64,000 nt of DNA. Source: Sambucus nigra. Lineage: Eukaryota; Streptophyta; Magnoliopsida; Dipsacales; Adoxaceae. The stretch lies in NCBI GenBank assembly GCA_949130495.1, contig OX422207.1, positions 373,199,868 through 373,263,867 of the forward strand, written 5' to 3'. Positions 24,452 to 34,959 of the stretch are shown here, piece by piece; positions within the stretch are counted from its first letter, which is position 1, and each line of letters starts with the position of its first letter. The translations under genes were made by a program, and so were the position numbers. A model generated the notes under the pieces. It worked only from the letters and a program-made list of their open reading frames with translations, was not told the DNA's origin and ran no database searches.

Positions 24452-25974
24452 TGATTGAGGGCGAAAAGTAGCGCGTGTAAAGACGCTAGTCGTTGTTTTC
24501 GTTTCGCCCACTCAATACAAAAACCTAAGTTACTACTACACTTGCGAGGCAAGCACAGCGGTAAGTCGGGTATCGAGAATCCACAGGGACAAGTTGTTAG
24601 AATTTAAGTGATTTAATACTCCAAAATAAAAGTGTAAAAGATAATTACAAACTAAAAGGAAAAGTTAATCTAGGCAATGTGTTGAAACTAGATTATGAAA
24701 GCGAGTAAAAACTATAGGTTGCGTCGAATATCCCTCACCCGAGTTAATTAGTATAAAATGGTCACATGGGTCGACGAGTTATTACAAATGCATCTCGTTT
24801 CGACAGTTAATTAAATCAAGGGTTGTTATGCCCTAAATCGTCATAAAAGCCTAATAAGATTTTGGCGTCAACAAATATCCCGGAAATTACGCGCGAAAGG
24901 TCGTAAGCACGGGACATACATGATATGCCCCGTCAAATCTCCTAGGCGTAATAACTAGGACAACGCACTCGAAATAGACCCGTAAACTCCATCACCAAAG
25001 CAAAGCAACGCGTCAACTCGAGTGAGTTCAATTCAAACACAACCTAATTTAAATTACCTAGAAAGCATGTTAAAAACGCGATAAATGGAAAGCGGTAAAT
25101 AAACGCAGTAAAATTACACTACAAAGCAAGTAATCAAAGCATGTAAATAAAGCAAGAAAACCTAAATTAGAAAGCTTGTAAATTAACTAGAAAGCAAGAA
25201 ATGAAGAAATGCAAACTATATTAATGGAAGAGGGTGATGAATAGTCAACTTACACAACAAATGGGGTGTCAAACCAAGTATAAATGAAGGAGAACTCTCC
25301 AAAACCCTCAAACCCTAACTACCACTCTCTACAATCTATTCTAACTAAGTATATCTGAATTAAAACCAAAAATGGGTTTATATAGTAAGTGGGAAAAAGT
25401 AAGGGAAAAAGGAAAGAAAGAGGAAAGAGCCCAAAATATCTGGCACTACCGGTCGACCGGTCGCAGGGGCGCGGTCGACCGGCCCCTTAAGCCAAAGTAT
25501 ACTGTCTCCTTCCCAGGGCAAAAGTTGAAACCGCGGTCGACCGGTCCCAGGGACGCGGTCGACCGGTACTCTGTTTTCAGGCTGCATTTGGTCCATGATG
25601 AGGGGGAAAAGGTCCATTACGGAAACGAGCCTAGCTTCTTCGTCCGAACTCCAAACGACGCACCGTTTGCGGCCACGCGATGCTAACTCAATGAACTACG
25701 TATCCGTGATCTTTCCATGAGCCGAATAAGAAATGTGAATTGACTAAAATGCCCTTGAAGTAGCGTCCACCGACGAAACTTCTCCGAAATGCAACGGATC
25801 CTCACTTTTAGCGTTCCAATACCTACAAAAGCACAAATAACCCCTGCAAAGCATGTATATATCCAAATCCAAGGTTGTCTGGTTAATGAGCATAATTATA
25901 GGCATTTAGGACCATAAAAGAGCTAGAATGCATAAGGATAACGGGCGGAAATATACAATATTCGATACGAATCA
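24452..25974 (-). repeat. 3' LTR of nested element
   Basis: On minus it runs TGATTCGTATCG to CCCTCAATCA. It contains four palindromic GGTCGACC boxes (25448-25568). The frames 25372-25686 and its antisense partner fall in the LTR and are not genes. Confidence 0.92.
25448..25568. repeat. Palindromic GGTCGACC boxes in LTR
   Basis: Four copies of CGGTCGACCGG or close variants lie in two pairs around 25449, 25472, 25534 and 25556. They are conserved in the other LTR at 30369-30489. The related forward element has ATCG repeats at the same place. Confidence 0.8.
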
Positions 25975-25990
25975 CACCCCCTAACTTACA
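25975..25990 (-). promoter_or_regulatory. Terminal polypurine tract of nested element
   Basis: On minus the sequence is AAGTTAGGGGGTGTG directly before the LTR start, the expected plus-strand primer position. Confidence 0.8.
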
Positions 25991-26894
25991 CATTGCTAGT
26001 CCCTAGTAATGAAACAAAAAAAACCACACCACAGAGGGCGGTACAAAATGTATATATGCATCGAAATATAATTGCCACTTTCGTAGGGAACACGATTGCA
26101 TTTAGCATATGCAATAAGCCGTTAAACCCCTAGGTTACCCTAGTGGACGAGTGTCGTCTCGTGAGGATTTTCAGGGATGATACCCAGAAACATCACATGG
26201 TTTCCTCAAAATATGCCCAACCCAACATGCGACAAGCCCAACAATGGAGAAAAGGATTTCATATGCATTATTAGCAAAGTGAATGAATTCACGAAAAAGT
26301 TCGAATCATTAACATTATAGAATGCACCTCATAGAATTGAAACCTTAAATGTGGGAGGGGAGCGAGCACATGCAAAGTGTGATTTGGCAAAAACTTAAAT
26401 AAATCGGATACTAAATTAACGCAAGCATATATTCAATCCTCACGGGCATTACACTCATCAAGCGAAATCACTCGAAATAGGGAGGTAACACACGAGACAT
26501 GCGGGCATAAAGAGTAAATGTAAATGGAAACTAGGCTGCACACATGTCACAGACAAAGAACGCTATATATAAAATGAAAAATTGTAATCTCAATGACAGA
26601 TACCGCACACTAAAAGAGACGAAATGCACTTTCACAGATTATCGCAACTGTTATGACTTTTGAATTACATGCACCTAAGATCACATAGGACTTTAATAGG
26701 GTTATATTGTAGGTTAGGCTAGGGTATGAAATGAAGGAATGTATGTACGGATTCAAAGTGTTCGGAATGAAAACTCGGGATAATGGTAAAATGCGGGAAA
26801 TATCAAAATTGGAAAACAAGTTCCAAAACGGCATTAGATATATCAACGGGGAGAGTAATCAAAGCTTATTGAACTATATACACAATATTTACAA

Positions 26895-27012
26895 CTTTCT
26901 CTTTCTTTTCTTTTCTTCTTTTTCTCATTTTTCTTTTCTTTTCTTTTGCTTTTTGCTTTCTCTTTTATTTCACTTTTTCACTACTTTCTTTTCTTTACTT
27001 ATCAAACTCTCA
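26895..27012 (-). repeat. Long purine tract (sense strand)
   Basis: About 118 nt of almost pure pyrimidine on plus, hence purine on the element's sense strand, made of GAAAA-like units. Confidence 0.85.
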
Positions 27013-27800
27013 TATGCCTAAATTTCAACCGACATCACAACAACAACATTCAATCCCAAGTAACATTCCAAACAAAGGTATGGAAAGTGCATGTATGGTT
27101 TATAACTCCAATTTAGAGTTGGTTATGGGAATTGGGTTATGAAACGAAAGGCTATATTTAGGCTCAAAGAGGTTAACGAGGGTAAACATATAAGGGTGAG
27201 GCCAAGGCTAATATGGGTGATATAACAAAGGGGGCCTATGATCATTTCACAAAGTTTACGCAATTCTCGAATCAAAACAATATATGAAAATCATGCTCAA
27301 GTAACACATTTCAAGTATGAACTCAATTAATGAACGGTCAAATGAAAGAATAGTGAGATTACCGACGAATTCAACGTTTTCAATGAGAAAAGAATAGTGT
27401 ATAACACTCACAAATGACGAAAGGTACAAAGCTTACTCGGTGTAAGTATATACAATGCAATAAAAGATTACCGAGTTATAAAAATCTTAAACCAAATCAA
27501 TATAACAATAAAAGTGCATGTGCTCATGGGATTAAAGTTTAATTCATGAAGTTATTCATCATATCAATAATTGAGACTAAAGTCTAATAACTTCTAAAAT
27601 CGAGAACATGCATCAATGGGTTGTCTATTGGATCGGGCAATTATTGAAATTTATCATCGGAAACAAAGGCAAAATGCCCAAAAAAGGAGAAAAAATAAAG
27701 AAAATCTTTTTGAAATTTTTGAATTTTTCTAAGAAAAGCGTACTAAGTAACTAACATGTGAGCAAAAACATGGACTAAATAAAGAAATGGATAGAATATC

Positions 27801-27818
27801 CCACACCCCCTAACTTAA
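27801..27818 (-). promoter_or_regulatory. Internal polypurine tract of nested element
   Basis: On minus it reads TTAAGTTAGGGGGTGTGG, the same core as the terminal tract, 1.83 kb upstream of it. It is preceded by ACATTGAGGACAATGTC, a motif seen near the 3' side of plant Athila/Tat-type elements. Confidence 0.65.
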
Positions 27819-28064
27819 AACTTGACATTGTCCTCAATGTTAATTAAGAACCAAGTCAAAGAGAGGAAAAGAGCGATATTACCCAAAAGTGGAGCGATCC
27901 CCATGAGAACAAGTCCAAAGAATCTACAAAACAAGTTAGTACCGAGCATAGCAAAAACAAATAACAAAAAGTTAACTAATTACACTAGACTAAATTAACA
28001 AGGAAAGAAAAAAAATAAAAAGAAAGAAAGCTAACTATATACAATCTACTATTTAGACTTCACA

Positions 28065-29180
28065 CTAACTGTACACTAGAAGTCTAAATAGTTGAGGGTC
28101 CACCATAAGAACGATTTGACTTTGGAGGATAACCGGTGTACCCTCACATACAAGCATGCCTTCTGAAAAATATGAATTCCGTTTTAACAACGGAAGGCAT
28201 GTGTAAGGCGGAAGAAATGAACCATCGCCAATTAAAAGTTTTGGAGGGACGATGGGGGGTTTGGATTGAACGGGTGACAAAAAAAAGTGGGGACCGAGAA
28301 AAGCCGAATATCCTCCCAAGGATTTTGAAGTTGGAATGGGAGGCGGCGCACACAAAGGCAAAGATGCGATCGTGGAGGGCGACTCGAGCAAGTAATCCTC
28401 ATCGGCGATAGGGTTTAAAACATTAAAGTTTGAAACCGAATCATCGGGTACTTGTTCCGGTGGGGTAATAGAGAATGAAAAAGGGGATGAAAGAAATTAA
28501 AACTCATGAGATGAATCATCATCGCATGAAGTTGGAATTTCAAAGGAAATAGTATCATTTTCAATGAAATGTTCTTCTTTGGGAGCCAAAGAAGAAATCA
28601 TTTCATTGCAAATAGATATTACGTCATTATCATCCTCACTTTCAATATCTATTACGCAATGGGCAAAGTCTAGAATGGCTTGTTTCAAAGTAGGCACAAG
28701 TACCTCATTTGGTTCAAAACATTCGTCGACCTCGAAAGTCTCGGAAGCAAAATCGTCGTCGGACTCAAATAATAAATCCAACTCATGTTCCCACGAACGA
28801 TTTTCTTCCCGATAACGATTTTCAATTTTCTCATTTTTATACATACGCAAACCCTCACCGAAAGTCATAGGTCGAGGTGCGGATACATGAAAATGGGAAC
28901 TTTGAAAATTACCATCGGACTTAAACGAAAACTCATTATTATAGGAATTTTAAAAACTATTGCAATTCGTTTCAAAATTCCTATTATAAGGAGGTAAAGG
29001 CCCAAAATCATTGTCATCATCATCAAAATTCCAATAACCTAAGTTTTGACTTTCGTTATACTCGCCCAAAGTCATATTTGAATTTGTTTTACTTTGGGAT
29101 GCTAAGTATTCACCGAAAGTCATAGGCCTAGAATTTTGAGAATTATAACAAGGATTACCGAAAGAATTGGAATAAGACAT
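28065..29180 (-). pseudogene. Acidic ORF of non-autonomous LTR family (broken)
   Basis: A single frame of 372 codons starts MSYSNSFGN at 29180 and ends LFRLLVYS at 28065, with in-frame stops at about 28950 and 28497. The protein is rich in Asp, Glu, Asn and Phe. It carries three related motifs, MTFGEYLASQ, MTLGEYNESQ and MTFGEGLRMY. A central acidic part reads FESDDDFASETFEVDECFEP. No zinc knuckle, protease or capsid-like signature is visible, so I do not call it gag. The same protein is encoded in the forward copy at 52676. Function unknown. Confidence 0.75.
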
Positions 29181-29351
29181 GCTTACCCCAAAAATGGCTC
29201 AAGTGGCCAATTCCACAAAATAGAAGCGCGCGGGAAATTCGAGCGTTTCCAAGTGCTCAAATGTGGAAGTCCTGCTAAAATTTAGCAAATAATACAAATA
29301 GAAAGAAAATACTATGAAATACTAATTCAAATAAAGTCTAAAACAAACTCA

Positions 29352-29369
29352 TCCCCGGCAACGGCGCCA
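29352..29369 (-). promoter_or_regulatory. Primer-binding site, tRNA-Asp type
   Basis: On minus TGGCGCCGTTGCCGGGGA lies 3 nt after the LTR. It is the complement of the 3' end of plant tRNA-Asp (GUC). Confidence 0.85.
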
Positions 29370-29372
29370 TTT

Positions 29373-30895
29373 TGATTGAGGGCGAAAAGTAGCGCGTGTA
29401 AAGACGCTAGTCGTTGTTTTCGTTTCGCCCACTCAATACAAAAACCTAAGTTACTACTACACTTGCGAGGCAAGCACAGCGGTAAGTCAGGTATCGAGAA
29501 TCCACAGGGACAAGTTGTTAGAATTTAAGTGATTTAATACTCCAAAATAAAAGTGTAAAAGATGATTACAAACTAAAAGGAAAAGTTAATCTAGGCAATG
29601 TGTTGAAACTAGATTATGAAAGCGAGTAAAAACTATAGGTTGCGTCGAATATCCCTCACCCGAGTTAATTAGTATAAAATGGTCACATGGGTCGACGAGT
29701 TATTACAAATGCATCTCGTTTCGACAGTTAATTAAATCAAGGGTTGTTATGCCCTAAATCGTCATAAAAGCCTAATAAGATTGTGGCGTCAACAAATATC
29801 CCGGAAATTACGCGCGAAAGGTCGTAAGCACGGGACATACATGATATGCCCCGTCAAATCTCCTAGGCGTAATAACTAGGACAACGCACTCGAAATAGAC
29901 CCGTAAACTCCATCACCAAAGCAAAGCAACGCGTCAACTCGAGTGAGTTCAATTCAAACACAACCTAATTTAAATTACCTAGAAAGCATGTTAAAAACGC
30001 GATAAATGGAAAGCGGTAAATAAACGCAGTAAAATTACACTACAAAGCAAGTAATCAAAGCATGTAAATAAAGCAAGAAAACCTAAATTAGAAAGCTTGT
30101 AAATTAACTAGAAAGCAAGAAATGAAGAAATACAAACTATATTAATGGAAGAGGATGATGAATAGTCAACTTACACAACAAATGGGGTGTCAAACCAAGT
30201 ATAAATGAAGGAGAACTCTCCAAAACCCTCAAACCCTAACTACCACTCTCTACAATCTATTCTAAATAAGTATATCTGAATTAAAACCAAAAATGGGTTT
30301 ATATAGTAAGTGGGAAAAAGTAAGGGAAAAAGGAAAGAAAGAGGAAAGAGCCCAAAATATCTGGCACTACCGGTCGACCGGTCGCAGGGGCGCGGTCGAC
30401 CGGCCCCTTAAGCCAAAGTATACTGTCTCCTTCCCACGGCAAAAGTTGAAACCGCGGTCGACCGGTCCCAGGGATGCGGTCGACCGGTACTCTGTTTTCA
30501 GGCTGCATTTGGTCCATGATGAGGGGGAAAAGGTCCATTACGGAAACGAGCCTAGCTTCTTCGTCCGAACTCCAAACGACGCACCGTTTGCGGCCACGCG
30601 ATGCTAACTCAATGAACTACGCATCCGTGATATTTCCAAGAGCCGAATAAGAAATGTGAATTGACTAAAATGCCCTTGAAGTAGCGTCCAGCGACGAAAC
30701 TTCTCCTAAATGCAACAGATCCTCACTTTTAGCGTTCCAATACCTACAAAAGCACAAATAACCCCTGCAAAGCATGTATATATCCAAATCCAAGGTTGTC
30801 TGGTTAATGAGCATAATTATAGGCATTTAGGACCATAAAAGAGCTAGAATGCATAAGGATAACAGGCGGATATATACAATATTCGATACGAATCA
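29373..30895 (-). repeat. 5' LTR of nested element
   Basis: Same length as its partner and about 1% different. It includes the four GGTCGACC boxes. Confidence 0.92.
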
Positions 30896-32780
30896 AATAG
30901 GGCCAAAAACCGTGGATTGTGTATTCATCGGTTATGCTACTAATAACAGTGCATATCGATTTCTAGTTTGTAAATCTGAGATTTCGGACATTCATGTAAA
31001 TACGGTTATTGAATCGAGGGATGCTTCATTTTTTGAAAATGAATTCCCGTATAACATGACCCGAGAATCTGGTCCTCCTAAAAGGATAAATTAAGCTACT
31101 ACAAGTGGTACTCATCAACCTATTGAATCAATAGAGGATGAACCAAGATGTAGTAAAAGAGCAAAAACCTCGACTTCTTTCGGTCCGGATTTTCTAACAT
31201 ATTTATTAGAAAATGAACCTCAATCGTATAAAGAAGCTATATCCTTACCCGATGCTTCCAATTGGAAAGAAGCAATTAATAGTGAAATTGAATCCATATT
31301 ACAAAATCATACATGGGAACTAGTGGATCTTCCACCAGGTTCAAAACCGTTAGGTTATAAATGGATCTTCAAAAAGAAATTGAAGGCCGATGGATCAATT
31401 GATAAATATAAAGCTAGACTTGTAGCTAAAGGCTATAGGCAAAAGGAAGGGTTGGATTACTTCGACACATATTCACCGGTAACAAGAATAACGTCCATTC
31501 GGATGTTAATAGCAATAGCTGCTATTAATGGACTTGAAATACATCAAATGGATGTAAAAACTGCATTCTTAAACGGTGAACTAGATGAGGAAATTTATAT
31601 GGAGCAACCTGAAGGGTTCAAAGCTCCCGGACAAGAAGGAAAAGTATGCAAGCTTGTTAAATCACTATATGGATTAAAACAAGCACCTAAACAATGGCAT
31701 GAAAAATTTGATAATGCAATGTTATCAAATGGTTTCAAAATTAATGAATGCGATAAATGTGTTTACTTTAAATACATTCATAATGGATATGTCATTGTAT
31801 GCCTCTATGTTGATGATATGCTTATCATGGGTAGTAACTTGGAAATTGTCAAAACTACAAAACAAATGTTGAGTAGTAGATTTGACATGAAAGATATGGG
31901 AATCGCCGATGTTATATTAGGAATTAAAATTTCTAGAACATCGGATGGACTTATATTATCTCAATCTCATTATATTGAGAAAGTACTTGAAAAATTCAAG
32001 AAGTATGATATTAGTCCTACCAAGACACCTGTAGATGTAAATTTACATCTAGCAAGAAATAATGGTGAAAGCATATCTCAACTAGAATATTCTCGTATTA
32101 TCGGCAGTTTAATGTATATCATGAACTGTACGCGACCTGACATAGCATACTCAATAAGTAAGCTAAGTCGATTTACGAGTAATCCAGGAAGAGATCACTG
32201 GAAAGCAATATTGAGAGTTTTGGGCTATTTAAAATATACTCAAAACTATGGATTGCATTACTCAAAATATCCATCTGTTCTTGAAGGACATTGCGATGCA
32301 AATTGGATATCTGATACAAAAGACTCTAAGTCTACGAGTGGGTATGTGTTTACCCTCGGGGGTGCAGCCGTATCTTGGAAATCCTCAAAACAAACGTGCA
32401 TTGCTAGATCGACAATGGAATCTGAATTCATTGCACTAGACAAAGCTGGAGAAGAAGCTGAATGGCTTCGAAATTTCTTAGAGGATGTTCCAAATTGGTC
32501 TAAACCTGTGCCCGCAATATGTATACATCGCGATAGCTAATCAGCGATTGGAAGGGCACAAAATCACATGTATAACGGAAAGTCACGACATATTCGTCGT
32601 AGACACAATACCGTTAGACAACTTCTCTCAAACGGAATTATCACAATTGACTATGTAAAGTCAAAAGATAATATATCGGATCCACTAACGAAAGGTTTAA
32701 ACCGAGAGCAAGTTGAAAGATCATAGAGAGGAATGGGTCTAAAGCCTATAAATAAATAAGAATCAATATAGTGGCAACCC

Positions 32781-32814
32781 AACCTAGCTGACTGGAGATC
32801 CCAAGATCTAGGTT
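32781..32814 (+). repeat. Inverted repeat 3' of copia pol
   Basis: AACCTAG and CTAGGTT flank 20 nt just after the pol stop. It is conserved in the second body at 38938-38971, although the surrounding 580 bp up to the LTR is non-coding. Confidence 0.5.
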
Positions 32815-33340
32815 CAATGGGCAAACCGAACTACATTGTATTCAGTAAGCACTGGAGGATATTTAATCCTATCCATTCCAAAGATGAGACAGTGCATATC
32901 TGCCGCGAAATTAGGATAACTTATGCTTTTAATGACATCTATATCTTAGTACGTCTAAGTGGGGTATTGCAGAATACTCTTTATGGAAGTCACCTACGTA
33001 AGTAAGAAGGGGGCCACTTCTATGAGAATAATGAAAGGCATATTCTATAAAATACATGCGGAACCAAGTGGTGTTCACGGCCAAAATGAACACAAACGTG
33101 AGAACCAACTGTGTTGAAGAATTGTTGTGTGAATACTGTTGTCTAGGTTTACAAAAACGGTTGACGGTTCAAGGACGTGAAGTCTACTGATTAACCAAGT
33201 AAATCCGATAGTATATCACTAAGGAAAGTTCAAGGCCACTAGGCTACTTCTCCCGATGCAATAAGTCTTCAGTTTTACTCAACTAGTGTCTGCATCTGCA
33301 TCAGCATCTGTTTTGTTTTATTTATAGCGATATATCATTC

Positions 33341-33351
33341 ATGTGGGGGAT
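33341..33351 (+). promoter_or_regulatory. Polypurine tract, first copia body
   Basis: ATGTGGGGGAT sits directly before the middle LTR. The same tract precedes the third LTR at 39498-39508. Confidence 0.8.
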
Positions 33352-34456
33352 TGTTGGAAAATTGGAACTTAAATGGGTATTTAAAGCTGTCCAGATTTTT
33401 CTGGACAGATTTTTGAGCAACTTTGAGCTCAAATTTAGGTGGGACCCACACTACGGAAATTATGGGACCATATACGAACGCGTTCACCTCCGCAAGGAGA
33501 TTAACGTAGTATATTCATATGTCCAATTTCAATAAGTTATGAATGATAATTATGTCCCCAAAGTGACTCACAAAGCAATGAAAGTTAATGAATTGGGTGT
33601 GTTTTAACTCTTGTCCCACATTGGAAGAGTAGTGGAATTTTGATGAGTTAATAACACCCCAAGTATGGACTAAGGCTTGGATGCCTTGGAGGTATCACAA
33701 CTCTTTGAAGGGGAGATGACCTAAGCTATGCTCGGGTTGACTTTCGGTCAAAAGTCCACACGCGCGCGCGCGCGCGTCCGTCCGTCCGGCCGGCCGGCTC
33801 GGCTCGGTTCGGGCTTGGGCTTGGGCTTATAAAAATTCTTAAATTTTTGGGCCGAATCTAATTAACTTTCTGGGCTTTAATTAATTAATTACGGAATTAA
33901 TTAGTCTTTAATTAACTGATAATCAGTTAATTCCAAGAGTCAGCAGTTAACCAAATTAACTGCTTTGACAGTTAATTTCGGTTTTGACTGTTCTCAACAG
34001 TCAAGACATTTACTATAAATAAAATGTTTCCCCCTCAGTTTTTAACTACTGAAAAATTAAACTCTCCAAAATTCCGAAATTGCTACTGCATTATTTCCTC
34101 TGCCCAGAAAATTCTTTTCTTCATTTTCTGCATTGCATGTTCTTGGTTGTGTTGAGTACAAAACACAGAAATTGTGTTCGCTGGGATTAATCATTGCTGT
34201 GCTGCTTGATTAAATTCGAAAATCCGTTCTATCTTGGGAGGCAATTATTCATTAAACTCAAGCACGTTGGAGGAATAATTTTGTCTTAAGGAGACTGTTC
34301 AACAGGGCTCGGATTTCTTTCTAATTATTTCTTTATTCTTGTTTAATTTCTGCAATTTCAAGTAAGTGTTTCATTTCTGTAATTTTGTTGTAATTCTGTA
34401 ATTATTTTATTTTCACTATTCTGTACAATTGTTATTTATAAATAGTAGACATAACA
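33352..34456 (+). repeat. Copia LTR B (shared middle LTR)
   Basis: It is 1105 bp. It shares more variants with LTR C than with LTR A (for example GATTAAATTCG, GAGGCAATTA, AGCACGTTGG). It has a longer CG run and lacks one 11 bp TTTTAATTCTG unit. Confidence 0.92.
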
Positions 34457-34458
34457 AT

Positions 34459-34474
34459 CTTAAGACAAAATTAT
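34459..34474 (+). promoter_or_regulatory. Putative self-complementary primer site, copy B
   Basis: CTTAAGACAAAATTAT begins 2 nt after the LTR and is fully complementary to 34275-34290 within LTR B. Confidence 0.55.
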
Positions 34475-34959
34475 AAAAGTTCTACTATTTTTAGAGTACA
34501 GAATTTTTTTTTACAGAAATTTATTTGTTGGAAATAAATCTGTTTTGACAGAATAAAATGAATTAAATTACTGCTTTATTGTAGAAATTAGTAAAACAGT
34601 TCTTGATATAGAAATTAATTTCTATACTGTTTTTATATTCTGTTTTAGAAAATAAAATTTTATTTGTGTACTCTTGTTAAAATCTGTTTATCTAAATTTT
34701 TTTTAAATCTTAAATTATAATTCTGTTTTGTACGGAATTCTTTTATTATTAAAAATTAGTGTGACACAGATTTTATAATTTAATTCTGTTTTGTACGGAA
34801 TTCTGTTTATATTATACTTTAATTCTGAATTTTATTTGGAATTCATTTATTGTAAATTATATTTGGAGGAAATTGTTGCACAGAATTTTGTATTCTGTTT
34901 TGATTAATTCATTATATATGAATTTTATCATTGATAAAAATTCTGTTTTTGTAACAGAA

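Larger units (their letters stand above)
25991..28064 (-). other. Non-coding interior of nested element
   Basis: No conserved frame. It holds a purine tract on the sense (minus) strand at 26895-27012 and an internal polypurine copy at 27801-27818. Both are shared with the forward element at 54.0-55.0 kb. Confidence 0.7.
24452..30895 (-). mobile_element. Nested non-autonomous LTR retrotransposon (reverse)
   Basis: LTRs at 24452-25974 and 29373-30895 are each 1523 bp and differ at roughly 16 positions by eye. The target duplication AATAG is at 24447-24451 and 30896-30900, and the copia body resumes exactly after it. Orientation is minus: the primer site is at the right (29352-29369), the polypurine tract at the left. 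The ~3.4 kb interior has one broken acidic reading frame and no protease, RT or integrase, so it must have been moved by another element's enzymes. Low LTR divergence makes it the youngest datable insertion here. Confidence 0.93.
22355..32759 (+). pseudogene. Copia gag-pol, first body, split by nested element
   Basis: Coding parts are 22355-24446 and 30901-32759. The start MESQSTN follows the intron acceptor; an upstream in-frame ATG at 22268 lies inside the T-rich leader. Order is gag, zinc knuckle [14 protein letters not shown], protease, integrase ([39 protein letters not shown]), RT ([28 protein letters not shown]) and RNase H ([20 protein letters not shown]). This is the Ty1/copia order. 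Defects are a one-base deletion near 24405 causing a stop, TAA at 31092 and 32538, TAG at 32724, and protease VNTGAT in place of the DTGAT kept by the second copy. A 6.4 kb element interrupts it at 24452. Confidence 0.95.

Noticed and set aside
25372..25686. Identical plus-strand frames (104 codons) here and at 30293-30607
   Set aside because: Both lie inside the two LTRs of one element, so the duplication is explained and no domain is seen.
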